NCBI RefSeq assembly: GCF_900129575.1
Contig: NZ_FQWE01000001.1
Location: 434,001 to 498,000 of the forward strand
Source of the DNA: Flavobacterium segetis
GTDB taxonomy: Bacteria > Bacteroidota > Bacteroidia > Flavobacteriales > Flavobacteriaceae
Direction of reading: 5' to 3'
DNA length: 64,000 nt
The notes under the pieces were generated by a model. The model made no database searches. It was not told the origin of the DNA and worked only from the letters and a program-made list of their open reading frames with translations. A program made the translations under genes and the position numbers. This document shows, piece by piece, positions 46,102-55,375 of this stretch (the first letter of the stretch is position 1; every line of letters begins with the position of its first letter).

Positions 46102-47463
46102 TTATCTCATTCCGGGCATTCCGCCTGGTATTCCACCTTTCATTCCACCCATCATTTTCATTAAATTTTTTCCTCCGGGTCCTTGCATCATTTTCATCAT
46201 CTTACTCATTTGCTCAAACTGCTTCATCAACTGGTTCACTTGTTCAACTTTAGTTCCTGAACCCTTCGCAATTCTCGCCTTTCTTTTTACATCGATTAAT
46301 GTGGGCTTACTTCTTTCTATTGGTGTCATTGAGTGAATTATTGCTTCAATATGTTTAAAAGCGTCATCTTCTATTTCTACATCCTTCATCGCTTTTGATG
46401 CACCTGGTATCATTCCTACCAAGTCTTTCATATTACCCATTTTCTTTACCTGTTGAATTTGGGACAAAAAGTCATCGAAACCAAATTCATTTTTAGCAAT
46501 TTTCTTTTGGATTTTTCTCGCTTCATCTTCATCGAACTGCTCTTGAGCTCGCTCAACTAAGGAAACAACATCACCCATCCCTAAAATTCGCTCGGCCATA
46601 CGAATAGGATAGAAAACATCAATGGCTTCCATCTTTTCTCCTGTACCTACAAATTTTATTGGCTTATTAACAATAGTCTTGATAGAAAGTGCTGCTCCAC
46701 CACGCGTATCACCATCTAACTTAGTTAGAATGACTCCATCAAAATTCAATCTATCGTTGAATGTTTTTGCTGTATTAACAGCATCTTGACCAGTCATAGC
46801 ATCCACAACGAATAATGTTTCCTGCGGCTGAATTGCTTTATGAACCCGTTCAATTTCGTTCATCATCTCTTCATCAACGGCTAAACGACCAGCTGTATCG
46901 ACGATAACGACATTAAATCCATTTGCTTTCGCATGTTTTATCGCATTTTGAGCAATTTCAACTGGATTCTTATTTTCTGGTTCAGAGTAAACTTCAACCC
47001 CTATAGAATCTCCTACAACATAAAGTTGCTGAATCGCTGCTGGACGATAAATATCACAGGCAACTAAAAGTGGTTTTTTATTCTTTTTATTAAGTAAATA
47101 ATTAGCTAGTTTACCAGAAAAAGTAGTTTTTCCAGAACCTTGCAATCCTGACATTAAAATAACTGTTGGATTTCCAGAAAGATTAATTCCTGCAACATCA
47201 CCACCCATTAGTTCTGTTAATTCATCTTTAACAAGTTTTACCAACAACTGTCCAGGCTGAAGTGTAGTTAAAACGTCTTGCCCAAGTGCTTTTTCCTTAA
47301 CCTTTGTTGTAAAATCCTTTGCAATTTTAAAGTTTACATCGGCATCAAGCAAGGCTCTGCGCACTTCTTTGAGCGTTTCAGCCACATTTACTTCGGTGAT
47401 TTTTCCGTGACCTTTAAGTATATGAAAGGCTTTATCTAATTTATCGCTTAAATTATCAAACAT
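46102..47463 (-). CDS. ffh: Signal recognition particle protein Ffh
   Basis: This is a 453-residue SRP54 GTPase. The N domain is followed by the G domain with the P loop GLQGSGKTTFSGKLA, the DTAGRLAVDEEMM switch and the TKLDGDTRGGAALS motif. The methionine-rich M domain near the C terminus ends with GGMKGGIPGGMPGMR. It binds signal sequences of nascent membrane proteins with 4.5S RNA and docks at FtsY. I do not see the SRP RNA gene in the window. It has a consensus -7 promoter element at 47486. Confidence 0.97.
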   Translation of the reverse strand: MFDNLSDKLDKAFHILKGHGKITEVNVAETLKEVRRALLDADVNFKIAKDFTTKVKEKALGQDVLTTLQPGQLLVKLVKDELTELMGGDVAGINLSGNPTVILMSGLQGSGKTTFSGKLANYLLNKKNKKPLLVACDIYRPAAIQQLYVVGDSIGVEVYSEPENKNPVEIAQNAIKHAKANGFNVVIVDTAGRLAVDEEMMNEIERVHKAIQPQETLFVVDAMTGQDAVNTAKTFNDRLNFDGVILTKLDGDTRGGAALSIKTIVNKPIKFVGTGEKMEAIDVFYPIRMAERILGMGDVVSLVERAQEQFDEDEARKIQKKIAKNEFGFDDFLSQIQQVKKMGNMKDLVGMIPGASKAMKDVEIEDDAFKHIEAIIHSMTPIERSKPTLIDVKRKARIAKGSGTKVEQVNQLMKQFEQMSKMMKMMQGPGGKNLMKMMGGMKGGIPGGMPGMR

Positions 47464-47485
47464 AGTAGTGATTTATTTTGAAATG

Positions 47486-47493
47486 CAAAGATA
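47486..47493 (-). promoter_or_regulatory. ffh -7 promoter element
   Basis: The minus strand reads TATCTTTGC, identical to the tRNA-Pro and lipA elements, 23 bp upstream of the ffh ATG. Confidence 0.65.
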
Positions 47494-47602
47494 AACTAAT
47501 TCGATAATTAGGCAATTAGATACATTAGATAATTGAAAGCTATTTCAAGACTAATTTTAACAAATTTCTCTCTTCCTAATTTTAGATGAAATCGTTGTCA
47601 AA

Positions 47603-48502
47603 TTATTTTTTTATGTTGATATTAAAATCAGCAGATTCAACCATTTGAAAAGTAGCGGAAGCAAATTTAATTTTTCCATTAGTTCCCTCAAAACTCTTTA
47701 GAATTTGGGTAAATAATTCAGTTTTTGTTGCTCGCCTTTTATTGTAAGTTACCACATAACGCAGCGTGAATTCTACCCAATTGTCAGTAGCGATAAGTGA
47801 AACCATTGGCTCTGTTTGCGCATCTTCTAAACGGTATTTATTTTGTAAATGAGACCAAGTTTCTCTAGATTGAATAGTTAAATCTCCGGCAACTCGGTTG
47901 CCAATTTCTAGCAATAATTGCTTTGCTAAATCATAATTACTACCATACTGCACTGGAATTTTGATTTCATCCCATAAAAAGGGAAAATCACCTGAACAAT
48001 TAAAAACAGGTTCCTTAAACACATAACTATTTGCAATTAAAACAATTCGCCCATTGTATAAATCACCATCAACCCATTCACCAGTCTCCATAATTGTAGT
48101 ACGTAAAACTCCAATATCCATTACATCACCTTTTATGCCACCAAGTTGCACACGATCTCCAGTTTTATAAAAATCACCAAACATAATTGCCAACCATCCA
48201 GCAAAAGAAGCTATCACTTCTTGTAAAGCAAAAGCAATTCCCGCTCCTGCCACCCCTAACGCTACAGTAAGACCACCTAATTTATCACTAAAAACCACAA
48301 TAAGTAAGATAATAGTAAGCAAATAACCAATATAATTACTGATTTTTTTAGCTCGATAATGATTATCATTACCTTTAATTCTAGACAATAAACTGCGTTG
48401 AATTAATCGTACTAGAATCCAGATTATAGCTACTCCAATTACTATTGTTGAGATTTTTCCAATGGTGGGATCAAATAAATATTGCGTTATCGTTTCATTC
48501 AT
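47603..48502 (-). CDS. Mechanosensitive ion channel, MscS family
   Basis: From the ATG at 48502 this is a 299-residue protein. An ATG two codons earlier and a TTG at 48520 are alternatives. Two membrane helices (about residues 15-35 and 55-80) precede the pore helix LTVALGVAGAGIAFALQEVIASFAGWLAIMFGD. The MscS beta domain follows (GDRVQLGGIKGDVMDIGVLRTTI), then a C-terminal alpha/beta domain. It opens under membrane tension to release solutes during osmotic downshock. It is flanked by terminators and appears to be monocistronic. Confidence 0.92.
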   Translation of the reverse strand: MNETITQYLFDPTIGKISTIVIGVAIIWILVRLIQRSLLSRIKGNDNHYRAKKISNYIGYLLTIILLIVVFSDKLGGLTVALGVAGAGIAFALQEVIASFAGWLAIMFGDFYKTGDRVQLGGIKGDVMDIGVLRTTIMETGEWVDGDLYNGRIVLIANSYVFKEPVFNCSGDFPFLWDEIKIPVQYGSNYDLAKQLLLEIGNRVAGDLTIQSRETWSHLQNKYRLEDAQTEPMVSLIATDNWVEFTLRYVVTYNKRRATKTELFTQILKSFEGTNGKIKFASATFQMVESADFNINIKK

Positions 48503-48608
48503 GAGCATTAATTTTTTCAAATCAGTAAATTTGATGAACTGCTTATTATCCTATTTGTAGAAAACAGAAAGATACTTAAAAATTTTAAGTGAAAATTCTG
48601 AAATACAA

Positions 48609-48642
48609 AAAAGTCCTTTACAATAAAGCAAAGGACTTTTAT
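48609..48642. terminator. argS terminator
   Basis: AAAAGTCCTTT (48609-48619) pairs perfectly with AAAGGACTTTT (48630-48640). A and T tracts on both sides allow use in either direction, and it lies about 30 bp after the argS stop on the minus strand. Confidence 0.75.
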
Positions 48643-48670
48643 TAGGCTTCTGCCAAAACTAAAAATGCAA

Positions 48671-50461
48671 TTACATTCTATCAGGAACATTAATTCCTAA
48701 TAGTTTGAATGCTAATGCTATAGTATCAGCCACTTTTTTCGAAAGTTGGACTCTGAATATTTTTTTCTCAACATCTTCTTCGCCCAAAATAGGAACTGCT
48801 TGATAAAATGAGTTGTACTCTCGTACCAAATCATAAGTGAAATTAGCTACCAAAGCAGGACTATGATGTTGTGCCGCATTTTGAATTACCTCTGGAAATA
48901 ATTCTAATTGCTTCACTAATTCTTTTTCTTTTTGGTGCAACTCAGAAATGTTTGATTTACCTTTAATATCAAAATCAGCTTTACGAATAATCGATTGAAT
49001 TCGAGCGTATGTATATTGAATAAACGGACCCGTATTTCCAGCAAAATCTACTGATTCTTCTGGATTAAACAAGATTCGTTTTTTAGGGTCTACTTTCAAA
49101 ATATAATATTTTAAAGCACCAAGACCTATTGTATTATATAATTTTGACTTCTCTTCAATAGAATAAGCATCTAATTTTCCTAAATCTTCAGCAATTTTTT
49201 GAGCCGTATTAGTCATTTCCTCCATCAAATCATCTGCATCAACAACAGTTCCTTCGCGACTTTTCATTTTACCAGACGGCAAATCGACCATTCCGTAAGA
49301 TAAATGAAATAAGTTTTTAGACCAATCAAAACCTAATTTCTTCAGGATTAGGAACAACACTTTAAAGTGATAATCTTGTTCGTTTCCTACAGTATAGACC
49401 ATTCCACCCACATCAGGAAAATCTTTCACTCGTTGAATGGCAGTCCCTATATCTTGGGTCATATAAACCGCTGTTCCATCTGAACGCAGTACAATTTTTC
49501 GATCTAAACCTTCATCAGTCAAATCAATCCAAACTGAACCATCAGGATCTTTTTCAAAAACTCCTTTATCTAAACCAATTTGGACGACATCTTTTCCTAG
49601 TAAGTAGGTATCACTTTCATAATAATACTGGTCAAAATCAACTCCTAAATTTTTATAGGTAATAGCAAAACCATCATAAACCCATTGGTTCATCATTTTC
49701 CAAAGCTTAATAACAGCTTCATCACCCGCTTCCCATTTCAGAAGCATTTCCTGTGCCTCTAATATAATAGGAGCTTGTTTTTTAGCTTCTTCCTCGGTTT
49801 TACCAGCACTCAGTAATTGTGCTATCTCTTCTTTATATACCTTATTAAAAGCAACATAATAATTCCCAACTAGTTTGTCCCCTTTTGTAGCAGTAGATTC
49901 TGGAGTTTGTCCCTTTCCAAATTTTTGCCAAGCCAACATCGATTTGCAAATATGGATTCCGCGATCGTTGATGATTTGAGTTTTATATACTTTTTTTCCA
50001 CTCGCTTTTATTATTTCAGCAACCGAATATCCTAATAGGTTATTACGAACGTGACCTAAATGTAAAGGTTTATTAGTATTAGGCGATGAATATTCAATGA
50101 GTACCGCTTTATCATTTATTCCTTCACTTAAAGATGGACTTACAAAACCAAACTTAGCTTCCTCTTTTATTTGTGCAAAAAAATCTAAATAATAGGTGTC
50201 AGCAATAACAATATTTAAAAATCCCGAAACGACATTAAACCTACTGACTTCCGGTAAATTTTCGACTAGGTAGTTTCCTATTTTATTCCCTAATTCGACC
50301 GGATTACTTTGTACCAACTTTAGTAAAGGGAAAATGACCATTGTAATATCGCCCTCAAATTCTTTCCGAGTGGTTTGAAATTCAACTTTATCAAGAACAA
50401 CGTCAAATAAAGCTTTTACAGCTATTTCGATAGCGGGCGTAAGAATTAGTGGTAATGTCAT
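48671..50461 (-). CDS. argS: Arginyl-tRNA synthetase
   Basis: This is a 596-residue class I synthetase. The HIGH-type motif appears as HLGHVRNN in SSPNTNKPLHLGH. The KMSK region is replaced by KMKSREGT, as is usual in ArgRS. The N-terminal additional domain (residues 1-110) and a C-terminal anticodon-binding domain ending in LLGINVPDRM are complete. A consensus -7 promoter element lies 22 bp upstream. Confidence 0.97.
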   Translation of the reverse strand: MTLPLILTPAIEIAVKALFDVVLDKVEFQTTRKEFEGDITMVIFPLLKLVQSNPVELGNKIGNYLVENLPEVSRFNVVSGFLNIVIADTYYLDFFAQIKEEAKFGFVSPSLSEGINDKAVLIEYSSPNTNKPLHLGHVRNNLLGYSVAEIIKASGKKVYKTQIINDRGIHICKSMLAWQKFGKGQTPESTATKGDKLVGNYYVAFNKVYKEEIAQLLSAGKTEEEAKKQAPIILEAQEMLLKWEAGDEAVIKLWKMMNQWVYDGFAITYKNLGVDFDQYYYESDTYLLGKDVVQIGLDKGVFEKDPDGSVWIDLTDEGLDRKIVLRSDGTAVYMTQDIGTAIQRVKDFPDVGGMVYTVGNEQDYHFKVLFLILKKLGFDWSKNLFHLSYGMVDLPSGKMKSREGTVVDADDLMEEMTNTAQKIAEDLGKLDAYSIEEKSKLYNTIGLGALKYYILKVDPKKRILFNPEESVDFAGNTGPFIQYTYARIQSIIRKADFDIKGKSNISELHQKEKELVKQLELFPEVIQNAAQHHSPALVANFTYDLVREYNSFYQAVPILGEEDVEKKIFRVQLSKKVADTIALAFKLLGINVPDRM

Positions 50462-50483
50462 TTTATAAATTATTTTAAGAGCG

Positions 50484-50491
50484 CAAAGATA
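50484..50491 (-). promoter_or_regulatory. argS -7 promoter element
   Basis: The minus strand reads TATCTTTGCGC, a full match to TAnnTTTG, 22 bp upstream of the argS ATG. Confidence 0.65.
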
Positions 50492-50907
50492 GGTATTCTG
50501 AGGGAATTTGAGAATTGTGAATTTGCGAATATATAATTAATCTTTAGTCAAAGCCAGCACGATTTATTAACAAAATAATTAAGACATTATGATCACTAAA
50601 ATTGAAATTAAAGTTAGAAACGATTAGAACACCGCTGTTTTTGACTAAATAAGTGAATAAGACAATGAATCTAAATAATTCTATAACACTATTTCAATTA
50701 AAAATTATGACCTTTATAATTCATTTATTTGTCGCAATTATAATCGGAATATTAATAATCACACTTATAAGAACTTCAATAGTGCAGATTGATTACATTT
50801 TCTATTTGCGCTCTAACCACACTTGTACCTAATCCTAGTATTACAAATATTTGCAGACAAATATAATTTATTATAGCGTCAAATTTAAATATTAATTCAA
50901 AACAATT
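50492..50907. other. Intergenic region between argS and the 172-aa gene
   Basis: These 416 bp contain one possible small membrane-protein frame (50665-50832). Otherwise I see no RNA gene or repeat. Confidence 0.4.
50665..50832 (+). CDS. Possible 55-residue single-helix membrane protein
   Basis: An ATG-initiated frame of 55 codons contains one strongly hydrophobic helix (MTFIIHLFVAIIIGILIITLI, about residues 15-35) followed by an amphipathic tail. It resembles many short Bacteroidota membrane proteins, but AT-rich DNA produces such frames by chance and I see no promoter. Treat as unproven. Confidence 0.25.
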   Translation: MNLNNSITLFQLKIMTFIIHLFVAIIIGILIITLIRTSIVQIDYIFYLRSNHTCT

Positions 50908-51426
50908 ATGGAAACTATAACAGAAATACAACAAAAGATAATTGCTATCACTACTAAGATAAGAGAGGAATTTCCAGAGCTTACTAAATATATATCGGAA
51001 ATGCCTGAAAATAACGATAAAGACGAGAAGATCCTAATTGAAAATTTCAAAAAGTATTATCAATCATTACTAGACATTGTTCATCAATATTCTCAAACTC
51101 ATGAAGGTAATGTTAAACTTAGTGATAATAAAAACACTGAATACGCAGATCTTCAAATTTATCCAGCTGAGGAAGATATTTATCAACAATTTACTAAAGA
51201 AGCAGATTTAAATCCTGAGAATACCTCAAAAAATAAAACAGCAGTAGATCAAGCGCCAAGAATGAATGAAAAATCTTTTGAAAACGCAAGGTCAGGAAGC
51301 GATTTAGACGTGCCAGGTTCAGAGTTGGATGACCAGCAGGAAAGTGTTGGTAGTGAAGATGAAGAAAATAATTATTACAGTTTGGGTGGCGACAATCATA
51401 ATGATTTAGAGGAAGATCAAGGATAA
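50908..51426 (+). CDS. Conserved hypothetical acidic protein
   Basis: The 172-residue protein has no signal peptide. The N-terminal half is helical (IIAITTKIREEFPELTKYISEMP, then a segment ending in FKKYYQSLLDIV). The C-terminal half is acidic and probably disordered, with the block GSDLDVPGSELDD and then EDEENNYYSLGGDNHNDLEED. I recognise this Glu-Asn-Asn-Tyr-Tyr-Ser-Leu-Gly-Gly-Asp ending as a recurrent feature of short Bacteroidota proteins often found near stress genes. Its function is unknown. The neighbours (SDR, OsmC) fit that setting. Confidence 0.75.
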   Translation: METITEIQQKIIAITTKIREEFPELTKYISEMPENNDKDEKILIENFKKYYQSLLDIVHQYSQTHEGNVKLSDNKNTEYADLQIYPAEEDIYQQFTKEADLNPENTSKNKTAVDQAPRMNEKSFENARSGSDLDVPGSELDDQQESVGSEDEENNYYSLGGDNHNDLEEDQG

Positions 51427-51589
51427 TAAACAAAAACTTTTGAGTTGATCAAAAAAAATAATTAACAGTTGAACACTTTTAGAATTCGAAAAATTTAACA
51501 GTAAACTTCAATGTTCAAATTGGGTCCTAAGATGCTTGTCAATCAAAAGCAAATTAAAAACGGAAAACAAATTCATAAATTATATCAAA

Positions 51590-52351
51590 ATGAAAAGATT
51601 AAAAAATAAAGTTGCAATTATAACTGGTGGTGCTGGTAGTATAGGTAAAATTACCGCTCAACTATTTTTAGAAGAAGGCGCAAAAGTTATGCTAATTGAC
51701 TTAGACAAAGAATCCCTTAAAAAAACAATTAAAGAACTAAATAGTGTAGATGTTAAATATTGCGTTGCTGATGTCACAAAAGCTATTGATGTCCAAAATT
51801 ATATTGATGAAACGGTTCAAGTTTTTGGAAAAATTGACGTGTTTTTTAACAATGCTGGAATTGAAGGTGGTGTTAAACCAATAGAGGATTATCCAGAAGA
51901 AATTTTTGACAAGGTAATCGCTGTTAATGTCAAAGGAATGTGGTTAGGTAATAAATATGCAATACCACATATGCATGATGGTGGAAGTATAATTATGACC
52001 TCATCTGTTGCGGGAATTTTAGGCTCCGCTAATATGAGCGCTTATATCATTAGCAAACATGCAGTTGTAGGGATAATGAGAAATGCAGCTATCGAATTAG
52101 CGCCAAGAAAAATAAGAGTGAATACGATAAATCCTTCGCCAGTTAACAATAGAATGATGCGCTCTATTGAAGAAGGTGTTTCTTCAGGCAACGCCGCGCA
52201 AGTACAGCAAGATTTTGAAGCAACGATACCTTTAAAACGCTATGCGGAACCAGAAGAAATTGCCAAATTAGTGCTATTTCTTGCAAGTGATGATAGTCAA
52301 TTTATTACAGGAACTATACAACTGATAGATGGTGGATTATCTGTTCAATAA
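51590..52351 (+). CDS. SDR family oxidoreductase
   Basis: From the ATG at 51590 this is a 253-residue classical short-chain dehydrogenase/reductase. An earlier in-frame TTG would add 18 atypical residues. The cofactor motif is TGGAGSIG (about residues 11-18). NNAGIEGG, the catalytic serine strand IIMTSSVAG, the YIISK pair and VNTINPSPV follow. Asp at the end of the second strand (LIDLD) favours NAD. The substrate is unknown. Its setting between the 172-aa protein and OsmC suggests a stress or detoxification role. Confidence 0.9.
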   Translation: MKRLKNKVAIITGGAGSIGKITAQLFLEEGAKVMLIDLDKESLKKTIKELNSVDVKYCVADVTKAIDVQNYIDETVQVFGKIDVFFNNAGIEGGVKPIEDYPEEIFDKVIAVNVKGMWLGNKYAIPHMHDGGSIIMTSSVAGILGSANMSAYIISKHAVVGIMRNAAIELAPRKIRVNTINPSPVNNRMMRSIEEGVSSGNAAQVQQDFEATIPLKRYAEPEEIAKLVLFLASDDSQFITGTIQLIDGGLSVQ

Positions 52352-52472
52352 TTATAAAAAAATTGAATGGCTTTGTAAACACATAAGGAGCATTGAAAGA
52401 AATAAAATTAATAACCTCATCGTTTTAAAATCGATTTGTAAAAATTAAAACTATATAATAAAATCTTATACA

Positions 52473-52913
52473 ATGGAAAATCAACACAAGTACGAAGTAG
52501 ATGTAGAATGGACAGATGAACGAAAAGGAATTATTTCTTCACCTGATTTGTATCAAAAAATAGAGATTGCAACACCACCAGATTTCCCCAATGGTGAGCC
52601 TAATATTTGGTCACCAGAACATTTATTTGTCGCAGCAATTAATAGTTGCGTAATGAATACTTTTTTTGCCATCGCCGATAATTCAGAATTAAATTATGAA
52701 AATTTTAAATGCAACGCTATCGGAATTGTAGAGAAAATCGATGAAATGTATATGGTAACTGAAATAAAATTAAAACTCATTCTTACTATCACTAATGCTG
52801 AAGATGCTGATAAAGCATTACGAGTTATTAAAATGAGTGAAAAAAATTGTCTTATTTCTAATTCTGTCAAAACTACTATTGTAATAGAACCTGAAATTGT
52901 GATTGCATCTTAA
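52473..52913 (+). CDS. OsmC-family protein
   Basis: This is a 146-residue OsmC/Ohr-superfamily protein. The family's active cysteine lies in AAINSCVMNTFFAIA (about residue 68). A second cysteine appears in the KNCLISNSV segment (about residue 129), the expected place for the peroxidatic pair. Members reduce organic hydroperoxides, though divergent ones such as this may act on other substrates. It lies 121 bp after the SDR gene in the same direction. Confidence 0.85.
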   Translation: MENQHKYEVDVEWTDERKGIISSPDLYQKIEIATPPDFPNGEPNIWSPEHLFVAAINSCVMNTFFAIADNSELNYENFKCNAIGIVEKIDEMYMVTEIKLKLILTITNAEDADKALRVIKMSEKNCLISNSVKTTIVIEPEIVIAS

Positions 52914-53081
52914 TTTATACTTTATTTAAAACGAGATAAAACAAAAATCTAAAAAGGAGCAGCAGTCGCAACGTAAAGTTATGTATCTCTTAATATTTAA
53001 AAACAATATTGTTTCACAACAAAACGAGTTGATTTGTACAATCAAAGTAATAAAATAATTTTTAAATGAATAAACATAGCA

Positions 53082-53219
53082 ATGGATAATAAAAAAAATG
53101 AAAAGAAAGAGGATCCTTGTTGGAACGGTTATCATCAATTGGGGATGAAAACAAAAGACAGCAAGAAAGTTCCAGACTGCGTTCCCGATGAGAAAGCGAA
53201 AACTTCAAAAAAGAAGTAA
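53082..53219 (+). CDS. 45-residue protein with a CWxGYxxxGMKxK motif
   Basis: The ATG at 53082 opens a 45-codon frame of strongly charged composition: a Lys/Glu-rich start, then DPCWNGYHQLGMKTKDSKK and VPDCVPDEK. The Cys-Trp-x-Gly-Tyr ... Gly-Met-Lys ... Val-Pro-x-Cys-Val-Pro pattern is one I recognise from small Bacteroidota and phage-associated proteins. The two cysteines may form a disulfide or bind metal. It is too regular to be a chance frame. Function unknown. Confidence 0.65.
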   Translation: MDNKKNEKKEDPCWNGYHQLGMKTKDSKKVPDCVPDEKAKTSKKK

Positions 53220-53410
53220 CAATATCATTTGTAAAAATAAATTGAAGAAATTTGTTTACAATTACTTGATGTTTTGCAAAGAGGGTAATTTTTCTACCAT
53301 TGAAAATCTAATTATTTAGATAAAATTTTAAAATTAAATAGAGCAACTGAAAAAATTCTTCTTATGAAAATAATCAAAAAAAAATCTTTGTAGTCATCCA
53401 CCCTCTTAAG

Positions 53411-53929
53411 CTATCGTTCAAGAGTTTCCTTCAATGTGATTAAACTACTTGCAATATCATTACCTATTAACTTTTCGAGATCTGCAAAATAAATTACAAC
53501 ATTAAGTGGAAAGTTATAAATACTGCTAAAAGTCCAAGTAACCTTTGTTTCGTTTTCACTAATTGCTGTCAATGAAATTACTGCAATAGATTTTAAAGGT
53601 AAAGGTTTTGTAAATTGTATATTACAAGAAATCTCGTCACCTTCTACAATTTTTGATATGGTTTGTGTTCCCGTACCAATACTATTGACTTTGCTACTCC
53701 ATAAATAAGTAAAACCTACTGCACCATCAGTTCCAGAATAGGATTTTACTGTATTAGGATCTTTTCTGTTGTAATAACTATACTCGTTTTGATTTCTAAG
53801 TAATCTTATATAACTGAAAATTTGTTGTTTTGGTTTCTTAATTCTTATTTCTCTAACGATCTCGTAATCATTTTTTAAATAAGATCCTAAAACAATTATT
53901 GCTACGGCTATTAATAATATGACAGTCAT
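53411..53929 (-). CDS. SRPBCC-fold protein with N-terminal membrane anchor
   Basis: This is a 172-residue protein. One membrane helix (MTVILLIAVAIIVLGSYL) precedes a START/SRPBCC domain: YEIVREIRIKKPKQQIFSYI at the start, a GTDGAVGFTYLWSSK strand and a C-terminal long helix ADLEKLIGNDIASSLITLKETLE. Polyketide-cyclase/dehydrase-like proteins of this type bind small hydrophobic ligands, but the ligand is not known. The gene is alone and faces away from the OsmC group. Confidence 0.85.
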   Translation of the reverse strand: MTVILLIAVAIIVLGSYLKNDYEIVREIRIKKPKQQIFSYIRLLRNQNEYSYYNRKDPNTVKSYSGTDGAVGFTYLWSSKVNSIGTGTQTISKIVEGDEISCNIQFTKPLPLKSIAVISLTAISENETKVTWTFSSIYNFPLNVVIYFADLEKLIGNDIASSLITLKETLER

Positions 53930-54040
53930 ACTTTTTTTATAAAATTACTTAATTGATTTTACTTGCAAATAAAAAACCTAGGTAATAAATTACATAGGTC
54001 TTAATAAATAGATTTATTGCATACTGTGAATAACGTTAAT

Positions 54041-55048
54041 TTACCATTTTATAATTGCACTGGCCCAAGTAAAGCCACTACCAAAAGCAGCTAAAACAAC
54101 AGTGTCGCCGGATTTTATTTTTCCCAGTTCCCAAGCCTCAGTCAATGCAATAGGAATAGATGCTGCTGTAGTATTGCCGTATTTTTGAATGTTGTTAAAC
54201 ACTTGATCGTCGCGTAACTTGAATTTATTTTGAATAAATTGTGAAATTCTCAAATTAGCTTGATGCGGTATCAACATATCTATATCGGCTACCTGTAAAT
54301 TATTAGCTTCTAAACCTTCGTTAATCACTTCACTAAATCGAACTACTGCATTTTTAAAAACAAATTGTCCGTTCATGTGAGGAAAATAACTTTCATCATC
54401 TGGATCGTTGTCAGCAAGAATATCTGAAACCCAACGACCACCCATTCCTGGTGCTTTCAAAATTAGTTCCTCAGCATATTGCCCTTCAGCATGTAAATGT
54501 GTAGACAAGATTCCTTTTGTTAAATCCTCTTCTCTACTCAAAACGGCTGCTCCTGCTCCATCACCAAAAATTACTGAAACTCCGCGACCACGAGAAGTCA
54601 TGTCTAATCCTGATGAATGTACTTCAGATCCAATAACTAAAATATTTTTATACATTCCAGTTTTGATATATTGATCAGCAACTGATAAAGCATAAATAAA
54701 ACCGGAACATTGATTTCTTACATCTAATGCGCCAATGGTTTTCAAACCTAAATCCCTTTGTACTAGAACTCCTGGGCCAGGAAAATAATAATCAGGGCTT
54801 AGTGTTGCAAAAACAATAAAATCAATATCATGTTTGTCTAAACCGGAACGCTTGATGGCAATCTCAGCCGCTTTCACTCCCATTGACGTGGTAGTGTCTT
54901 TGCCCGGAATAATGTGTCTTCGCTCTTGGATTCCTGTTCTTTCCTGAATCCATTCGTCATTAGTTTCGATGATTTTAGATAAATCATCATTCGTTACTAC
55001 ATTGTCAGGAACATAAAATCCTAGTCCTGTTATTTTTGAATGATACAT
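54041..55048 (-). CDS. fabH: Beta-ketoacyl-ACP synthase III
   Basis: From the ATG at 55048 this is a 335-residue KAS III. The longer in-frame extension to 55111 has no family support. The catalytic triad is visible: Cys in DVRNQCSGFIYAL, His in IPHQANLRI and Asn in KYGNTTAAS. The FabH opening ITGLGFYVPDNVVTNDDL and EWIQERTGI are intact. It normally condenses acetyl-CoA with malonyl-ACP to start fatty acid synthesis. The gene stands alone, so a specialised ketosynthase is possible. Confidence 0.92.
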   Translation of the reverse strand: MYHSKITGLGFYVPDNVVTNDDLSKIIETNDEWIQERTGIQERRHIIPGKDTTTSMGVKAAEIAIKRSGLDKHDIDFIVFATLSPDYYFPGPGVLVQRDLGLKTIGALDVRNQCSGFIYALSVADQYIKTGMYKNILVIGSEVHSSGLDMTSRGRGVSVIFGDGAGAAVLSREEDLTKGILSTHLHAEGQYAEELILKAPGMGGRWVSDILADNDPDDESYFPHMNGQFVFKNAVVRFSEVINEGLEANNLQVADIDMLIPHQANLRISQFIQNKFKLRDDQVFNNIQKYGNTTAASIPIALTEAWELGKIKSGDTVVLAAFGSGFTWASAIIKW

Positions 55049-55375
55049 ATTATTATTTTTATTATAAATCCGTTGTAAATTTAAACCACAAAGCAAAATT
55101 TGAACGTACAAATTACTGCTTTTTTAATAATTAAAACCAGAATACTTGTGGTTAAAAAATAAATTAATTTCAAGCTCGTGAATTGCGTTTCTACAAATTG
55201 ATTTTGTTTAAATGCTGCGAACTGGATATCAATATTTCGTTTTGGCGTAACCATCAAAAAAAAAATCTTACTCCCTTTTATAGAAAAAAGATCTTTCGCT
55301 TTCAAATGTAATAATATTGCATTATTTTCGACTACTATTACCTTATGCTATTGCTAATTTAAAATCATTCAAATT

